The notes: a model not told the origin generated them from the letters alone. 64,000 nucleotides of DNA from Dolomedes plantarius (GCA_907164885.2 OU015498.1:89269142-89333141), one strand, 5' to 3'. Positions 12,500 to 23,834 are shown, counted from the first letter of the stretch. A program made the numbers and translations.

Positions 12500-12706
12500 A
12501 GGACTGAAGACACAAATCCAATAAAAAAGCTCACATTTACCAAACCTATGGGAGCTAGAAAGCGAGGAAGGCCACCAAGTAGGTGGCTTGATGCCGTTGA
12601 GAATGATATAAAAACTATATATAGGGGAGACTGGAGGAGTATTGCCTTAGATAGGGCCAGAGGGCGTAAACTTATTGGGACGGCCTTGGCCAGCAGTAGG
12701 CTGTAG
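12500..12706 (+). pseudogene. LINE-like C-terminal fragment (endonuclease/RT polyprotein tail)
   Basis: The open frame ends KRGRPPSRWLDAVENDIKTI and then WRSIALDRARGRKLIG. The 'GRPP-RW-D-v-e-D' and 'W-ALDR' pattern is the typical tail of many non-LTR retrotransposon ORF2 proteins. Only about 70 codons remain, so assignment to a LINE clade is not possible. Confidence 0.65.
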
Positions 12707-12793
12707 TGCCCCAGAAGAAGAACTTAAAATTATAGCAACAAAAATGATAAATTTGTTTATAAAAATCAGTAATAAAAATTTTTACAAAAAAAA

Positions 12794-13257
12794 TTAATGG
12801 GCCATTCTGCCTTTATGAATGCTCTCCCATTGCCATGAACAGCTTGCAGCCCCTTCAGGAGAAACGAAGTATTTTTTGAACTTCTCCCTCACTAGTCCAG
12901 TTTCACGAAAATTATTTCCACGAATCGCTTCCACATTTCGAAAACTTCTTATTTCTTCCTCTCTTACTTGCACTTGCTGTTCAAAAAGTGAAATTGTTTT
13001 ACAACTTCTGAGATTGTTCTGAAGACAGCATGCTGCTAAAACTATATAATCACAAGTTTCCGGTTGAGTTTCTATGGGTTTCAGAAACACTCCATCTTCC
13101 TGCTAATATGCAAAATGCATTTTCTACTGTGCATCGTGCTCTTGAATACCTGTAGTTATAAATTTTTTCTTCATCGCTCTTTATTGAATTTTTGCTATAA
13201 AGATGCATCAAGTATGTTTTTAATATGAAAGCCTCATCAGCGAGAATAAATTGATCG
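12794..13257 (-). pseudogene. HARBI1-like (PIF/Harbinger) nuclease, C-terminal fragment
   Basis: On the minus strand, 13257 down to about 13090 encodes ADQFILADEAFILKTYLMHL and then NYRYSRARCTVENAFCILAG, matching the conserved 'GDEAF-LK-YLM' and 'NYRLSRAR--vENaFGiL--RW' of DDE_Tnp_4 nucleases. After a frameshift near 13090 the frame at 12794-13090 continues IVLAACCLQNNLRS and ends YFVSPEGAASCSWQ, the usual HARBI1 tail. The catalytic Asp in DEAF is present, but the N-terminal half is missing. Confidence 0.82.
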
Positions 13258-13470
13258 GCGACTATTTATAGGGTGCACCATATTATTTATAGGGTCCACC
13301 CGCAACGATATGCACCTTGTGGGAACCAAACAACAACGGACGTGAATTCGTCACGACACGACACGTCAGCGCAGTGTGCACACACCGCCTGACGCTGACG
13401 TTTTCCCACGTCAGCTGACTTTGCGGTCAGCGCGTGTCAACACGTCACGTCAGCGTAGTCTGAATGCAGC
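13258..13470 (-). mobile_element. GC-rich terminal region of the Harbinger-like relic
   Basis: This is a GC-rich stretch with repeated ACGTCAGCG / CGCTGACGT motifs in both orientations, adjoining the HARBI1 fragment and ending TAGTCTGAATGCAGC. It is consistent with a Harbinger terminus. The boundaries are uncertain. Confidence 0.45.
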
Positions 13471-14340
13471 TTAAGGCTGCTGTGTACTAACCCTATTGGT
13501 TCACCTCAGTGTTAATCTATGGAGAAAATTTGTTCGTTTACAGCTATATAAATGATGATAATCATAGGCGTAGAGTCAGGGGGCACGGGGGGGGGGGGGG
13601 GCATGTGACGTAACTTGAAACTTAACCAACTTAACTTGAAATAAATTAAAACGTTATTAGAAGTTTAGTTAAAATCGGAAAATTGCAGAAAACTTGGTTT
13701 TTTCAGAAAAGTTGGGTTTTTTCCGCTTTTTGAAACTGTGACACTGAAGATTCCGATTATGTCTATAGCCTTAACATAGTTTTTAACAATGATATGGTCT
13801 ATAAAAAAAATTCGATGCTATTTTTTTCTCATTTTAATTATATTATTATATTTAATTTTCTCATTGTAAAACTTTTGAATACTACTCAAACATCAATTCT
13901 ATTGTTATTCAATTTCAAAAAATCATAATATTTCATATTTTAAAGACCGTCCGGCAGTCAATGCGCTGAGGGCCCTAACTGATATTAATTCGTCCCCCCC
14001 CCCCAAAAAAAAAAAAAAAAAAAGGTTAGAAGCACGCTACGCTTATGATAATCCAATAAAAAATGGTATTTTCAGATAGCCTGAACTTTTCTGCACCTTG
14101 CAACAGGATTCATTTTATAAATTTCGTCCACCAAAGGAATTTGGGAGCGTTTCAAACGCACTATACAAGATTTTCCCTCCGAATAATTTAAATTAAAAAA
14201 TATTATTTGAATATTTTTTAAAAAACGAAATATGTCACAACGTTCAAAATTTCTTCCTCTATTACGGAGTACAATTTTTTTGAAATTTCAGCCCAAGTCG
14301 GCAATTCTTCCAAGTCGGCAATAAATAGGTTAACATCCAA
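13471..14340. mobile_element. TTAA-flanked MITE, copy c, split by a hAT-like insertion
   Basis: The left end TTAAGGCTGCTGTGTACTAA is intact. The MITE body is interrupted at 13563 and resumes at about 14046 with TGATAATCCAATAAAA. The right terminus has decayed near 14340. Confidence 0.8.
13564..14045. mobile_element. Nested hAT-like MITE
   Basis: The insert is bounded by TGATAATC on both sides (13556-13563 and 14046-14053), an 8-bp target duplication as made by hAT transposases. The ends are short inverted repeats TAGGCGTAG / CTACGCTTA. The interior has a G15 run at 13587-13601 and a C/A homopolymer near 13996-14023; it is non-coding. Confidence 0.72.
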
Positions 14341-14737
14341 AACTCCCACAGTTAACATACCATCCTCTGCTATGCAAAATCAGATTGGTCGATTGTTGCT
14401 CCGGTGTGCACAACTGAAATCAGACACCTTTTACGATAACCTTGTATTTCTATACCTGTGTTGCTCTTAAATATCAAGCTATGTATTTGAAAAGTACTTA
14501 ACAAGAATCCTGGGTTCGCGTTACAAGTGTATCATGTTCAACAACTTCTCTAGGTGGAGGCACATTTCTTTTAAAAAGATCATAAAATTTTTCTCTGCTG
14601 CCAAATAGCAACAGCGGGTAGTGCAGGGCTAATCATTCATTATGATGAGAAGTAACTTATCTACGCTCAACAACGGGCGTTTTGGACTGTTGATTTGCTA
14701 GTTTAAAATAATTACAACATTAAAAGAAATTTTCATA
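14341..14737. other. Unannotated intergenic DNA
   Basis: No supported feature. Confidence 0.4.
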
Positions 14738-15144
14738 TACCACGTTTTTAAATTTTCTGTTGAATCATATAAACTTGATTATTTTTCTCTCCTTTTCTCT
14801 CTTAATTGCACAAACCTTCACTTAATTATTCTTTTTCACTTTCTTTTATTTAATTTTAATCAATTTTTAGTCGTTTCCACTGTCCACAGACTTTATAAAC
14901 TGCTAACTTTTATAATTTAAAAAAAATTTTCGCAACGCCGTTACGAAAAAGTGCAAGCATTGAATTCGATCGAAGTGCCACCTTGCGGATTTTTTTCGGC
15001 TAAAAGTATTAAAAGAATGCATTGTCATCGTGTTCTGAGCTATTCTAAAAGTTTCAAATGTCTAGCTAGTCGGGAAGTTAGTTAAAAATCGACTGCAAGA
15101 TTGGTACTGGACAAACAAGAAAGCGAGTTAATAAAAACATGGTA
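14738..15144. mobile_element. MITE with ACCATGTTTTTA ends, copy A
   Basis: The ends are inverted (ACCACGTTTTTA / TAAAAACATGGT), flanked by TA. The internal landmarks CATCGTGTTCTGAGC and TCTAGCTAGTCGGGAAGT are shared with the copies at 15175-15575 and 60112-60493. This copy diverges in its central part. Confidence 0.72.
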
Positions 15145-15174
15145 ATAATAATTATATGATAAAGACTTTTTATA

Positions 15175-15575
15175 TACCATGTTTTTAAATTTTCTGTTGA
15201 ATCGCATAAACTTGACAATTCTATGTATTAATAAATACTTTTTTAAAAATTTTTTGATGAATTATCCCATCAACTTGAAAGAAAATGAAGTTAATTGGAA
15301 GTTAACTTGCATTTGATTTTTAGTTCCCTTTCCGGCCAATAGATGGCTGCACCAGTCTACAAAACAAAATTAACTGAAAATAACTGAAAATTAACTTAAT
15401 TCTGCTTAAAGATGGCTAAAAGTATTAAAAAAATGCATTGTCATCGTGTTCAGAGCTATTCTAAAAGTTTCAAATGTCTAGCTAGTCGGGAAGTGACTTA
15501 AAAATCGATTGCAAGATTTGTACTAGACAAACGCACACACAAACACACAAGAAAGCAAGTTAATAAAAACATGGT
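15175..15575. mobile_element. MITE with ACCATGTTTTTA ends, copy B
   Basis: It lies in tandem 30 bp after copy A in the same orientation, with the same inverted ends and the landmark AATAGATGGCTGCACCAGTC, also seen in the copy at 60112. No coding capacity. Confidence 0.8.
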
Positions 15576-16074
15576 TAAAAATACTCGAAATTTTCCACTA
15601 CTTGAGCAATATCACAAGTCAGTGCCCTTTCCTCAAAATAAAATAATATAACTTTGGCGGAATTAACACATTGTTGACCGATAAGTAAACTCTTATTTTT
15701 ACACGCAAATGAAGACAATTTAGGATAAAAAAAGTCATATTAGAGAAATTTATATACAACTGTTATATATAACCCAGTAAATAATTTTTTTGGTCTATTA
15801 TTAATGTTCGTGTCGTGCTCAACTCTGGTCAAAGAATTTGATTTTTTTTTAAAAAAACTTTGAAACTGCTTGCAGAGGATTTTTTTCTTTTAAGTCGGGC
15901 ACCCAGGAGTTTATTTTATATACAGTAGACATAAATCTTGTTACCATATTGATGGTTTACTCCGAATTTCGGAACTGATGTTAAGGTCGACAAATTCTTT
16001 TCTCTTAACCTTTAATTGCATTTCTTTCTGAGCTGAAAAAATTTCATATCATTCCTTAACGTGTGGTAACCTTT
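15576..16074. other. Unannotated intergenic DNA
   Basis: No supported feature. Confidence 0.4.
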
Positions 16075-16397
16075 CCATTCGCAACTATCCTGGTTCGATG
16101 CTCGTCGCTGACAAATCCACTGCCGTGAACACTAATGGCGGTTGGAGCACGTAAAATCTGTCGTGGTTGCAATGTCCTCCAAGTTCTCAAAATTTCCCCT
16201 GAAGTCGCGGGGGTTAAGTGTTCTGGTCTCGTCGCTTGACTCGGTTCAAAATTACGGGACTGGTACTTTGGCCAAGTCGGACTCCGACCCTTGTGGTGCT
16301 AATTCAAAACAGGAGCCGCACCTTCATCGCCCATAGCCTTCGGGACTTGATCTGATGTTGCTGTCGGTCAAGTCGCATAAGCAGCAACAACAACACA
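16075..16397 (+). mobile_element. tRNA-derived SINE family 1, 5'-truncated
   Basis: It retains a B-box-like GGTTCGATGCTCGTCG and the body CAATGTCCTCCAAGTTCTCA, then GTCGGACTCCGACC and an AACAACAACA tail. It matches the full copy at 54561-54908 but lacks the A-box head. Confidence 0.8.
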
Positions 16398-16712
16398 GTC
16401 CTTGTTTTTAAATACTAGTTTCAAGGGATAGAAAATAAGGGTTGTACCGGTTCTTTTTCAGAATTGTATAGAACTGTTCGGTTTAAACCGGTTGAGAGAT
16501 CGGAATCCTTTAGAGTCTGAACGTGAGCTGCAATCGAGAGGTGTCAGAAGTGAGGTCTTGAGATCGTTTCAATCGCGCTTACCGGTTTCAAAAATTGAAA
16601 TTTTTCAAACACAGCTTTGATAAAATTCGTAAATTTATGATAAATTTCGTGGTTAGTGTCAAAAATCAGTAAGTTGAAATGCATTTAAAACTAAATCTTG
16701 AGAATGGGAAAA

Positions 16713-17373
16713 TCTATATATATAAAACAGTTCCGTAACTGACTCATTCATTCACTGACTGACTGACATACAACGCACAGACCAAACCGCTGGACCTAAA
16801 GGGCTGAAATTTTGCATGGCCATTTTTCTAATAGTGTAGGGCTGCACTAAGATTTTTCATAAATTCTTCTTAGAATTTTTAAAATTAAATTTTTAAGCTG
16901 TTTTTTAAACTTTTTTTACGTTTGCATTTAAAATAATACATTGAGGGTTATAAAATTTATATCACGAGAAAGATCATACAAATTCCTTCAAAATGAAGTT
17001 TTTTTCGAATTTTTACCTCCATTTCCTGATTTTTGGTGATTTTTTAAAGATTAATTTTTAGAATTTAATTTATTAAATGCTGATCACGTGATTTCTTTTT
17101 CTGGTACTTTAAATAAATTTATCGTCACGTGCAAAAAAAAAATAGACAAAAAAATATTTTTCTTGCTAATGCGGCAGACGATTGGACTTTATTTTGTCTA
17201 TAAAATTATCCCTTACGATTTTTTTATAAATGTTTTTTTTACATCAATTGTATACATTGATCGTCGTATTTATTATAAATATATATATATTTATTTTTTG
17301 GCATTAATTGCATACATTGACCGTTGTATTTAATTTCAATGTACTCCGTAGCGAAGCGCGGGTTTTCAGCTAG
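16713..17373 (+). mobile_element. Non-autonomous Helitron, copy 1
   Basis: It starts TCTATATATATAAAACAGTT after an A and ends GTTTTCAGCTAG before a T. The terminal CTAG is preceded by a small GC hairpin (GCGAAGCGCGGG). These are the hallmarks of Helitrons: 5' TC, 3' CTRR, insertion between A and T, no inverted repeats. About 660 bp, no Rep/helicase frame. Belongs to the short subfamily (lacks the segment found in copies 2 and 4). Confidence 0.88.
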
Positions 17374-17639
17374 TTAAGTTATATAATTTCTTTTGTATTT
17401 AAAATTTTTATTGTTTTGAAAAACCTGCAGATATTCTTAAATTTGCAGAAAATGTTCAAAGGAAAATTTTTATTTTCTTGTAGGATAACTACCCTTTAAT
17501 GAATAAATATCTGAAAATTGTTTCTGCTTATTTCAACCTTCTCGCTCATTTTAATGTTAATCATTAGCGTGTGCGAAACGTTAGCTCGCTTGCTGTCGTA
17601 TGCTAACTGCAGGACTGAATGGGTGCGGCTAATGTTTTT

Positions 17640-17785
17640 AACACATGCAATTGGGCACCTCGGGAGAGTCCCACATCTGCCCTGGTGCCATCAAAGTTTA
17701 GACAGAGCAACCCCAGGGGTGACATCCAGTGGGGTAATACCCTTCTCCCACCCCTACACATCAGCCTACAGATTTAAAGTGTCTA
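17640..17785 (-). mobile_element. SINE family 2 fragment, minus orientation
   Basis: ACCCCAGGGGTGACATCCAG and the following CTTCTCCCACCC complement the body of the SINE copies at 18991 and 43083. Neither head nor tail is preserved. Confidence 0.6.
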
Positions 17786-18267
17786 TACACTGCTAAGAGT
17801 GCGAAACTTTGAAATTTCGATATACAAATATACGGGAGCGTTCATAAAACCAAAGTTAAGTCTTACATTGTAGGGGGACGTTATAATTAATGAATGTTTG
17901 GTCTAAAAATGTAGCAGAGACGGAAAAAAACTGGCATTAAATTAGGAGCATTCACATAAAACTTCCTCAGCTACAATACAACTGTTTAGTTCTGGTGGAA
18001 TGTAATTTTCGTTCTCAAGAAAAAAGCATTTTATAATATCAGATTATGGGCTCGGGGGTGTATGTGACTTTATGAAAAGTTCCCAGTTGAACCTTTTTAA
18101 GAAGTCGCTGAAAGAATATGCTCTGTTTAATGAGTATTCTGATAGTTATTGAAAACGTATATATAAAGTCGGTTAGTGATCAAAATTTACTCTTAAAAAA
18201 ATTCCTGCAGAGGTGAAAATTCTGCATACGTTGGGAAATTGCATTATTTTTCAACAATGGTTTAGAA

Positions 18268-18636
18268 CAGTGCTCCCCATCCTTTTTATCGCTGCGGACC
18301 GGTCAACGTTTGATAATTTTACCGCAGCCCGCTGAGGGGCGGGGGGCATTGATTGTTCATATTTTAGATTGTTTTGATTTTATAATTTTAATTTAATTGT
18401 ATTCAAACATGCCTTCAAAATAAAATACAGTTAAACCAAAGAATGAATATAAAGTGATTTAACATTTTAACTCACTAGAACGCTAAATCAATGAGAACCC
18501 TGAGCTTGTTTCTTTGCAACGAGAGAAATTCACCACAGTAAATAAAATGGAAATAATGTAATGTTCCTTAGTCGGCCCGGTACCATTTGATCCACGGACC
18601 GGTACCGGTCCGCGGCCCGGGGGTTGAGGACCACTG
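18268..18636. mobile_element. hAT MITE with perfect 8-bp target duplication
   Basis: The ends are CAGTGCTCCCCATCC and GGGGTTGAGGACCACTG, with internal GCGGACC / GGTCCGC palindromic parts typical of hAT termini. GTTTAGAA is duplicated exactly at 18260-18267 and 18637-18644. The element is 369 bp and non-coding. Confidence 0.9.
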
Positions 18637-18990
18637 GTTTAGAAGATCAACAAAGTTAACAAGACGAAAAGATGAAGTTCTTGTTGGAAAATTGATGTTT
18701 TCTTTGTATCTTTCTTGGACTTTTCCCTTAAAGTTGTTTCTTAACTTTGCTTTGATCAGTAGAAGTAATTTTAATGCTTCTTTATCCTTCAGCATTTTGC
18801 ACTGAAATATACACAATAGCCCTAAGTAGCACTGCTAAAAACTATACATTTGGTTAAGAAAAATTTTCTTTTTATGCAAAATGCAAATTGGGCTAAGGTC
18901 TGACGAAATGGAGGTCGAATATTACGTCAGTGAGTACATAGACAGCATTAAATGTTCTTGAGATGAGTATAAGAAGCAAAATGTTGGATA

Positions 18991-19209
18991 GGGGGCCAGA
19001 GGTAGCCTAGTGGTATCGTGTTGGCTTTCGGTACTGAGGGTGCTCGGATCTAATCCCTACAAGCGCCATTAAATATCTTCGTGTCTATGCCGGGTATGGG
19101 TACTTTAAATCCGTAGACCGGAAAGTCCTTTGAGGTCAGTGGGTGGAGATGGTACGATCCCCCAGATGTCACCCGTGGGGTTGCTTGGTCAAAATTGAGG
19201 TGGCACCAA
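18991..19209 (+). mobile_element. tRNA-derived SINE family 2, 3'-truncated
   Basis: The tRNA-like head has an A-box-like GGTAGCCTAGTGGTATCG and a degraded B box, then CATTAAATATCTTCGTGTC and GTAGACCGGAAAGTCC, as in the fuller copy at 43083. The tail is replaced by a TTAA-MITE fragment from about 19210. Confidence 0.78.
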
Positions 19210-19347
19210 GGTGTAGAATTTTTTTCTCTATTACGGAGTACAATTAAAAAAAATCTTTAAATCCAAGCCGGCAATTCTTGAACACATTTTCTCCATAGGT
19301 TAACACTGAGGTGAGCGAATCCAATAGTGTTAGTTCACAGTGGCCTG
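19210..19347. mobile_element. TTAA-flanked MITE, truncated copy d
   Basis: Only the right third remains: CTCTATTACGGAGTACAATT through GAGGTGAGCGAATCCAATAG, ending in a decayed CACAGTGGCCTGA. Confidence 0.8.
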
Positions 19348-19564
19348 ACGTACAGGGTTATTAATAATTGCCAAATTTTGATTATATGAGGGAAGGGCCG
19401 ATAGAAAAAGAGAATTGTTACACGTGCTGACATGCCGCCCTTCAATATTAACCATTTTTTAACGGTTTGAATAAATTGTTCTAATAAATTGTTTTTATTA
19501 AAAATCATATTCTCTCGATTATAGAATTAAATGTTTCTAGTCAAGGTATCTGTACTTTTTGTAG

Positions 19565-19751
19565 ATGCTTCTAGAATGGACCTTCGTTTTTGTTATTTGT
19601 GCTTTTCCTGCTTTTGGCCAAAAACCCACTCAGAAGGAAAACAAACTTAGTAAATTTATAGAAGAAAAAGTCGATAATTTTAAACTAAGGCTACATAAGA
19701 AATTACAAGAATCAAACAGAATGAGACAAGATTTGATGGAAGGAAATCAAA
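19565..19751 (+). CDS. Exon 1: start codon, signal peptide, start of helical region (residues 1-62)
   Basis: The ATG opens a typical signal peptide: MLLEW, then a hydrophobic core (TFVFVICAFPAF), with likely cleavage after the Gly before QKPTQ. The mature part is charged and helical (KENKLSKFIEEKVDNFK). The exon ends at a strong GTAAGT donor in phase 1. The bases just before the ATG (pyrimidine-rich, ending TTTGTAG) resemble a splice acceptor, so an untranslated exon may lie upstream; I could not find it. The next upstream ATG, near 19531, is in another frame and soon hits a stop. Confidence 0.85.
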
Positions 19752-19896
19752 GTAAGTACATTTCCAATTCGATTTGATATTTTGTGATCAAAGATATTGT
19801 TATATATAGATATATCAAAGTATCTTTGATATCGACTCGAGCAGCAGCATTTGTGTTACATACTAGTTTTCAGATTATAGAGATAAAACGTGCAGA

Positions 19897-20328
19897 TTTA
19901 AAGCTACTGTGTACTAACACTATTTGATTCGCCCATCTCAATGTTAACCATGGAGACAATTTGTCCAAGGATTGTATACTTGGATTTAAAGATTTTGGAG
20001 ATTTAAAAAATTGTACTTCATAACAGAGAAAGAAATTTTACACCTTGGGTCCTTTTCCATTAAAAAAAAATGCAAATAACATTTTAAAATTTAAATTATA
20101 GGAGGGTAAAATATGGTATAGTGTATTTTAAACGCTCATAATTCCTTTAGGGGACGAAACTTATAAACTGAATCCTGTTGCAAGGTGCAGAAAAGTTAAG
20201 GCTATCTGAAAATACTATTTTTATTGGATTATCAGCATTTATGTAGCTGTAAAATAGTAGACGCATTTTTTCCGTAGGTTAACATTGAGGTGAGCGAATC
20301 GAATAGGGTTAGTACACAGCAGCCTTAA
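19897..20328. mobile_element. TTAA-flanked MITE, copy e (intron 1)
   Basis: The left end TTTAAAGCTACTGTGTACTA is slightly decayed; the right end AGTACACAGCAGCCTTAA is intact. Same body as copy a, lying 145 bp after exon 1. Confidence 0.87.
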
Positions 20329-21021
20329 GCAAGTAGATTTCCAAAGCTCTCGTATATTATTAACTGCGCAATCATAAAAGTTTTAGGGAATAGGCGATGA
20401 ACTTACGTCTGATGCAAAGATGACACTCAAACGATTAGGTCGGCACTCGGAAAACCGATTTCTAAGTGATTAAATTTGTATTTTAAGAGCAGTTAAGGTT
20501 TTTTCTTAAATCCCACTCCATATGAAAAAAAAATGTTTGTAGATCTGGGAAATTATCGATAATCTGGAGAGATTATCGGATGTAATAGAAAAAATATACA
20601 GAAAAAAATACTTGGAATGACAAGCCTAATAACTTCAGTTGCTGCAACAAATAGCAATGGCTGAGTCATTCCACTTGAGAATTGAAAGCTTTTTTTTTCA
20701 GAAAGGAGATTCGTAGTAACAATTTCAGAAGTAGACTGGCAGATGAATCTAGTTTGGCTTGTGCCTTATTCGAAGTGATTAAATACGATCCTAATATTAA
20801 GAATTTGACATCCAATATTCAATAGAATAAAATCACATTCATAAATAATTTTTGTTTATTTCATGCAAATTACGGTATTATAGCTGTATTATCATCTGCT
20901 AATGTCCCAAATTTGGATTAAGATTTGATAAAGGTGTTAAAATATTAAAAGCTGGCTTTTTCATTTTGTAAATAAGCTGGTTGAAATATTTTACTTTTTG
21001 GCTCGTGAACTCCCCTCCCCC

Positions 21022-22207
21022 AAGGGGACAAGGGACCTTAAACTTCAAATTATTTTATTTTTTATTTTTAATGCTATATACAGATGAGAATAATTAATAT
21101 TTTTTTTTACTATAATGATGATCCTCAGAATTCAAACTAAGTATTTTTTGGCAGAAGAATGCCATTTCTTCCAAAAATTCTAACCCTTTTCAAAATGCTC
21201 CATGCGTTTTCTGTATCTTTTTAAAACCTTTACATTTTTTAATGTAAGTTTATCATATGTATATAAACATAACTGTGCAATTAATTTTTATTTGTTTGTG
21301 AATCTAAAGTCTTGAATATATTTTTTTTTTCATTCTGCCTATTTTTTTGTTTTTGCATGTTTTTACTTTTTTCATGCTCTAGAAAATTGAAAAGTATGAG
21401 TGGTTTCAAAGAACTATGCAAAGTATTATGACAAATTCATTAACAATCCTGAGAAATTTGGAATAAATCAGGAGAAATGAATGCGCATGGAGCATTTTTA
21501 AAACTTTTAGCGTTTTTGAAGAATTTTTTGAAAAATAAGCCTTATTCTTCCATAAAATACTTATTTTTTGGGAAGGAATAATAATAAGGATACTGTGGTG
21601 TAGTGGCCCTATAACTAAACTTCACTATTCGAGAGAGGTTTTTTAGAAAAAAGACAAAGCCGTTTACTAGACTTAAGCTCTTTTATCACTTTCGTTGCTT
21701 CGAATTATTTACAGGTGTATTTACAACACAGTTTTGTACAGTATCGAATCTGCCATGCCAGACAATCAACTTAATGCACTATCGCGCAGAACAGCAGGTC
21801 TGTCAATCCTTCCTCTAGCGATGACCTCCGGTGCTCTATCTCCGAGCAGCAGCTCCCCTGTCAGTCTCTCGTCGCTCAAACCTCTTTTCCCTTGCTGGGA
21901 TCCACTGGCCTTTTTAAATCCCTTCCGAATCTTTTTGAACCATCTAGATTTCTTTTCAGAAACTCCAGGAGGTTCAAGTACAGACATATCCACGGTGTTT
22001 AACGACTTCCGGTGATGATGAGGCCCGGACAGCGCTACAACACCCGCCTTGGTAATGAAAAATAATTAACTACATTTAACTGCCGCTTCCGAGAATAGGC
22101 CAGATGGGTCAAGGGTGGATTATATACACGTTGCTACGATGCTCATGTGGCATATTGAGTAAAAGTTGAAATTTTTTTAAAAAATTTGAAGGTCCCTTGT
22201 CCCCTTA
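21022..22207. mobile_element. TIR element carrying a gene-like fragment (intron 1)
   Basis: The inverted ends share AAGGGGACAAGGGACCTT (from 21022, and its complement ending at 22207), with further similarity inward (CTTCAAATT). The outer 650 bp on the left are AT-rich. The right part (about 21740-22060) is GC-richer and carries a minus-strand frame. I assign no superfamily. Confidence 0.65.
21766..22062 (-). pseudogene. Unrecognised coding-like fragment inside the TIR element
   Basis: The minus-strand frame is open for about 98 codons (from about 22062 to the stop near 21766). It includes SGPHHHRKSLNTVDMSVLEP and a basic KKSRWFKKIRKGFKKAS block, ending RIDRPAVLRDSALS. Base composition is markedly GC-richer than the flanks, as for real coding sequence. 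The plus strand is also open (21695-22015), so orientation is not certain. I do not recognise the protein. It could be a host exon captured by the element or an unrelated small gene. Confidence 0.4.
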
Positions 22208-22546
22208 AAGACAAAGAGGCTCGCCAACCGTTGTTTCGTTGATCTGTGGGTTTTTGTGCTGTCTTCTATATTTGATCATCAGTTGCAAATCCTTTAAGTG
22301 GTATTTTAGAATGACATAGCTGTGCGAATCCAAAGGAAAGAGCCCCCTTTTACTTTTTTCCTACATTTTTGTTGGTTATACAAATCTCTCATTTTTCAGG
22401 TCATTATCTAAGCAACAGGTAGATTAGTGTTCTGTATTGTGACAATACGTCAGGGTGGGTTTCTTGAGTATACTATTTCAAAAAAGTGTGTTGAATTCTT
22501 CCGGCTAAGAATTTTAAAAAGTTTGAACCGAAATGAATCGCATACA

Positions 22547-23122
22547 TACAAGGTGCGTGCGGCCATTAATTTCCAGGACTGATCTAATAACTCCAGAATA
22601 TTTTAGATGAAATACATACCCATTTAATGTTTCGAAGTAACTCCCATCTGCCGTAATGCACTTTGTGCTCGGCTGTATAAGTTTCGGAAACAACTATTTT
22701 AAAGTCCTCTTTCGGAATGCTCTTTAATGTGGACGTCACCGTTGTCTTTATGGCTTCGACATCCCCAAATCTTGTTCCCTTCAACAAATCTTTCAGTTTT
22801 GGAAACAAGAAAAATTATGCCGGTGCTAATTTCAGAGAGTATGGAGAATGCTGCATTTCCACGACCTCATGCTGGGCCAATTTTCTGAAGGGAACAAGAT
22901 TTAAGGATATCGAAGCCATCAATAAAACGGTGACGTCCACATTAAAGAGCATTCCGAAAGAGGACTTTAAAAAAGTTGTTTCCGAAACTTATACAGCCGA
23001 GCACAGAAGTGCATTACGGCAGGTGGGAGTTACTTTCAAACATATTAAAGGGGTATGTATTTCATGTAATATTTTCTGGAGTTATTAGATCAGTCCTGGA
23101 AATTAATGCCCGCATCTTTGTA
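22547..23122. mobile_element. Palindromic mariner: two inverted transposase C-termini
   Basis: The left arm (to about 22808) encodes on the minus strand a mariner C-terminus (MFPKLKDLLKGTRFGDVEAI, then TLKSIPKEDFK). The right arm (from about 22876) encodes the same on the plus strand (FLKGTRFKDIEAINKTVTST). The ends ACAAGGTGCG / CGCATCTTTGT are flanked by TA. Both arms have decayed after the conserved DFK; no catalytic residues remain. A deletion plus inverted duplication of one mariner end explains it. Confidence 0.85.
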
Positions 23123-23306
23123 TATATGACTGTTTCGGTATCAAGTACGTTCCTGTTAGGGAGAACCTACTCTATTTAATATTTCTTAGCGGACATAAGA
23201 GAAAAAATATCTATTTTAAAATCATACACAGTCTATTTATAAAATAAAAACTTGCTATATCTCTTAAAAAATGGACTTTGGAGACATCAAATACTACTTT
23301 CTTTAG

Positions 23307-23588
23307 CAGGATTAAGAAAAAATGATGCTATTAAAGTGTATCGTAAATACTTTTCTTACGAAATGAAGAATTTTATTGGCGTTGTGAACAAAAAATTGCT
23401 TGAAATTCCCTACTTAAGGCAACTTCACTTTTTAGATGCCGAGAGAGAATCCGCACTTGACGATTGCATGAACTCGCTTGAATATCAGGTGAATAAAAGG
23501 GAGGAACAAATTAAAGAAATTAGATCCAAACTGGAAAATACGTGGTTCTCTTCAACCCCTACTCAAGCTTCATCTCTAAAAGTTAAAG
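23307..23588 (+). CDS. Exon 2: helical and coiled-coil segment (residues 63-156)
   Basis: The acceptor is TACTTTCTTTAG and the donor is G|GTAACG. Both junctions are phase 1, so the exon (282 nt) is symmetric. It encodes an amphipathic helical region followed by a coiled-coil-like stretch around residues 108-141 (DCMNSLEYQVNKREEQIKEI), then a Ser/Thr/Pro-rich linker. It may mediate oligomerisation. It has one cysteine. The frame is also open for 55 nt before the acceptor, but phase matching with exon 1 fixes the boundary at 23307. Confidence 0.85.
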
Positions 23589-23834
23589 GTAACGAATTCT
23601 CTTGTATTGTTTAGATATTTCTAACTGCTATTACTTACATCCCATAACCTAAGTTCGAAATAAAATTGAGTAAAGTAATATTTTCAAACTTTAGGGTGTT
23701 GCATTTGTGTGATGTTTGTAAATGCGATATCCACGGGGCTCTGTTTACGGCTGATGTCGACCTGTTTAGTCTAGGTCAATTGACTTGCCATTCCAATATG
23801 TGCTATGAATATACCAGAAAAGTAGTAACTTCTT

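Noticed and set aside
22717..23088. 123-codon plus-strand frame that might be a host exon
   Set aside because: It consists of a mariner transposase tail and the loop between two inverted tails; it has no splice phase fitting the host gene.
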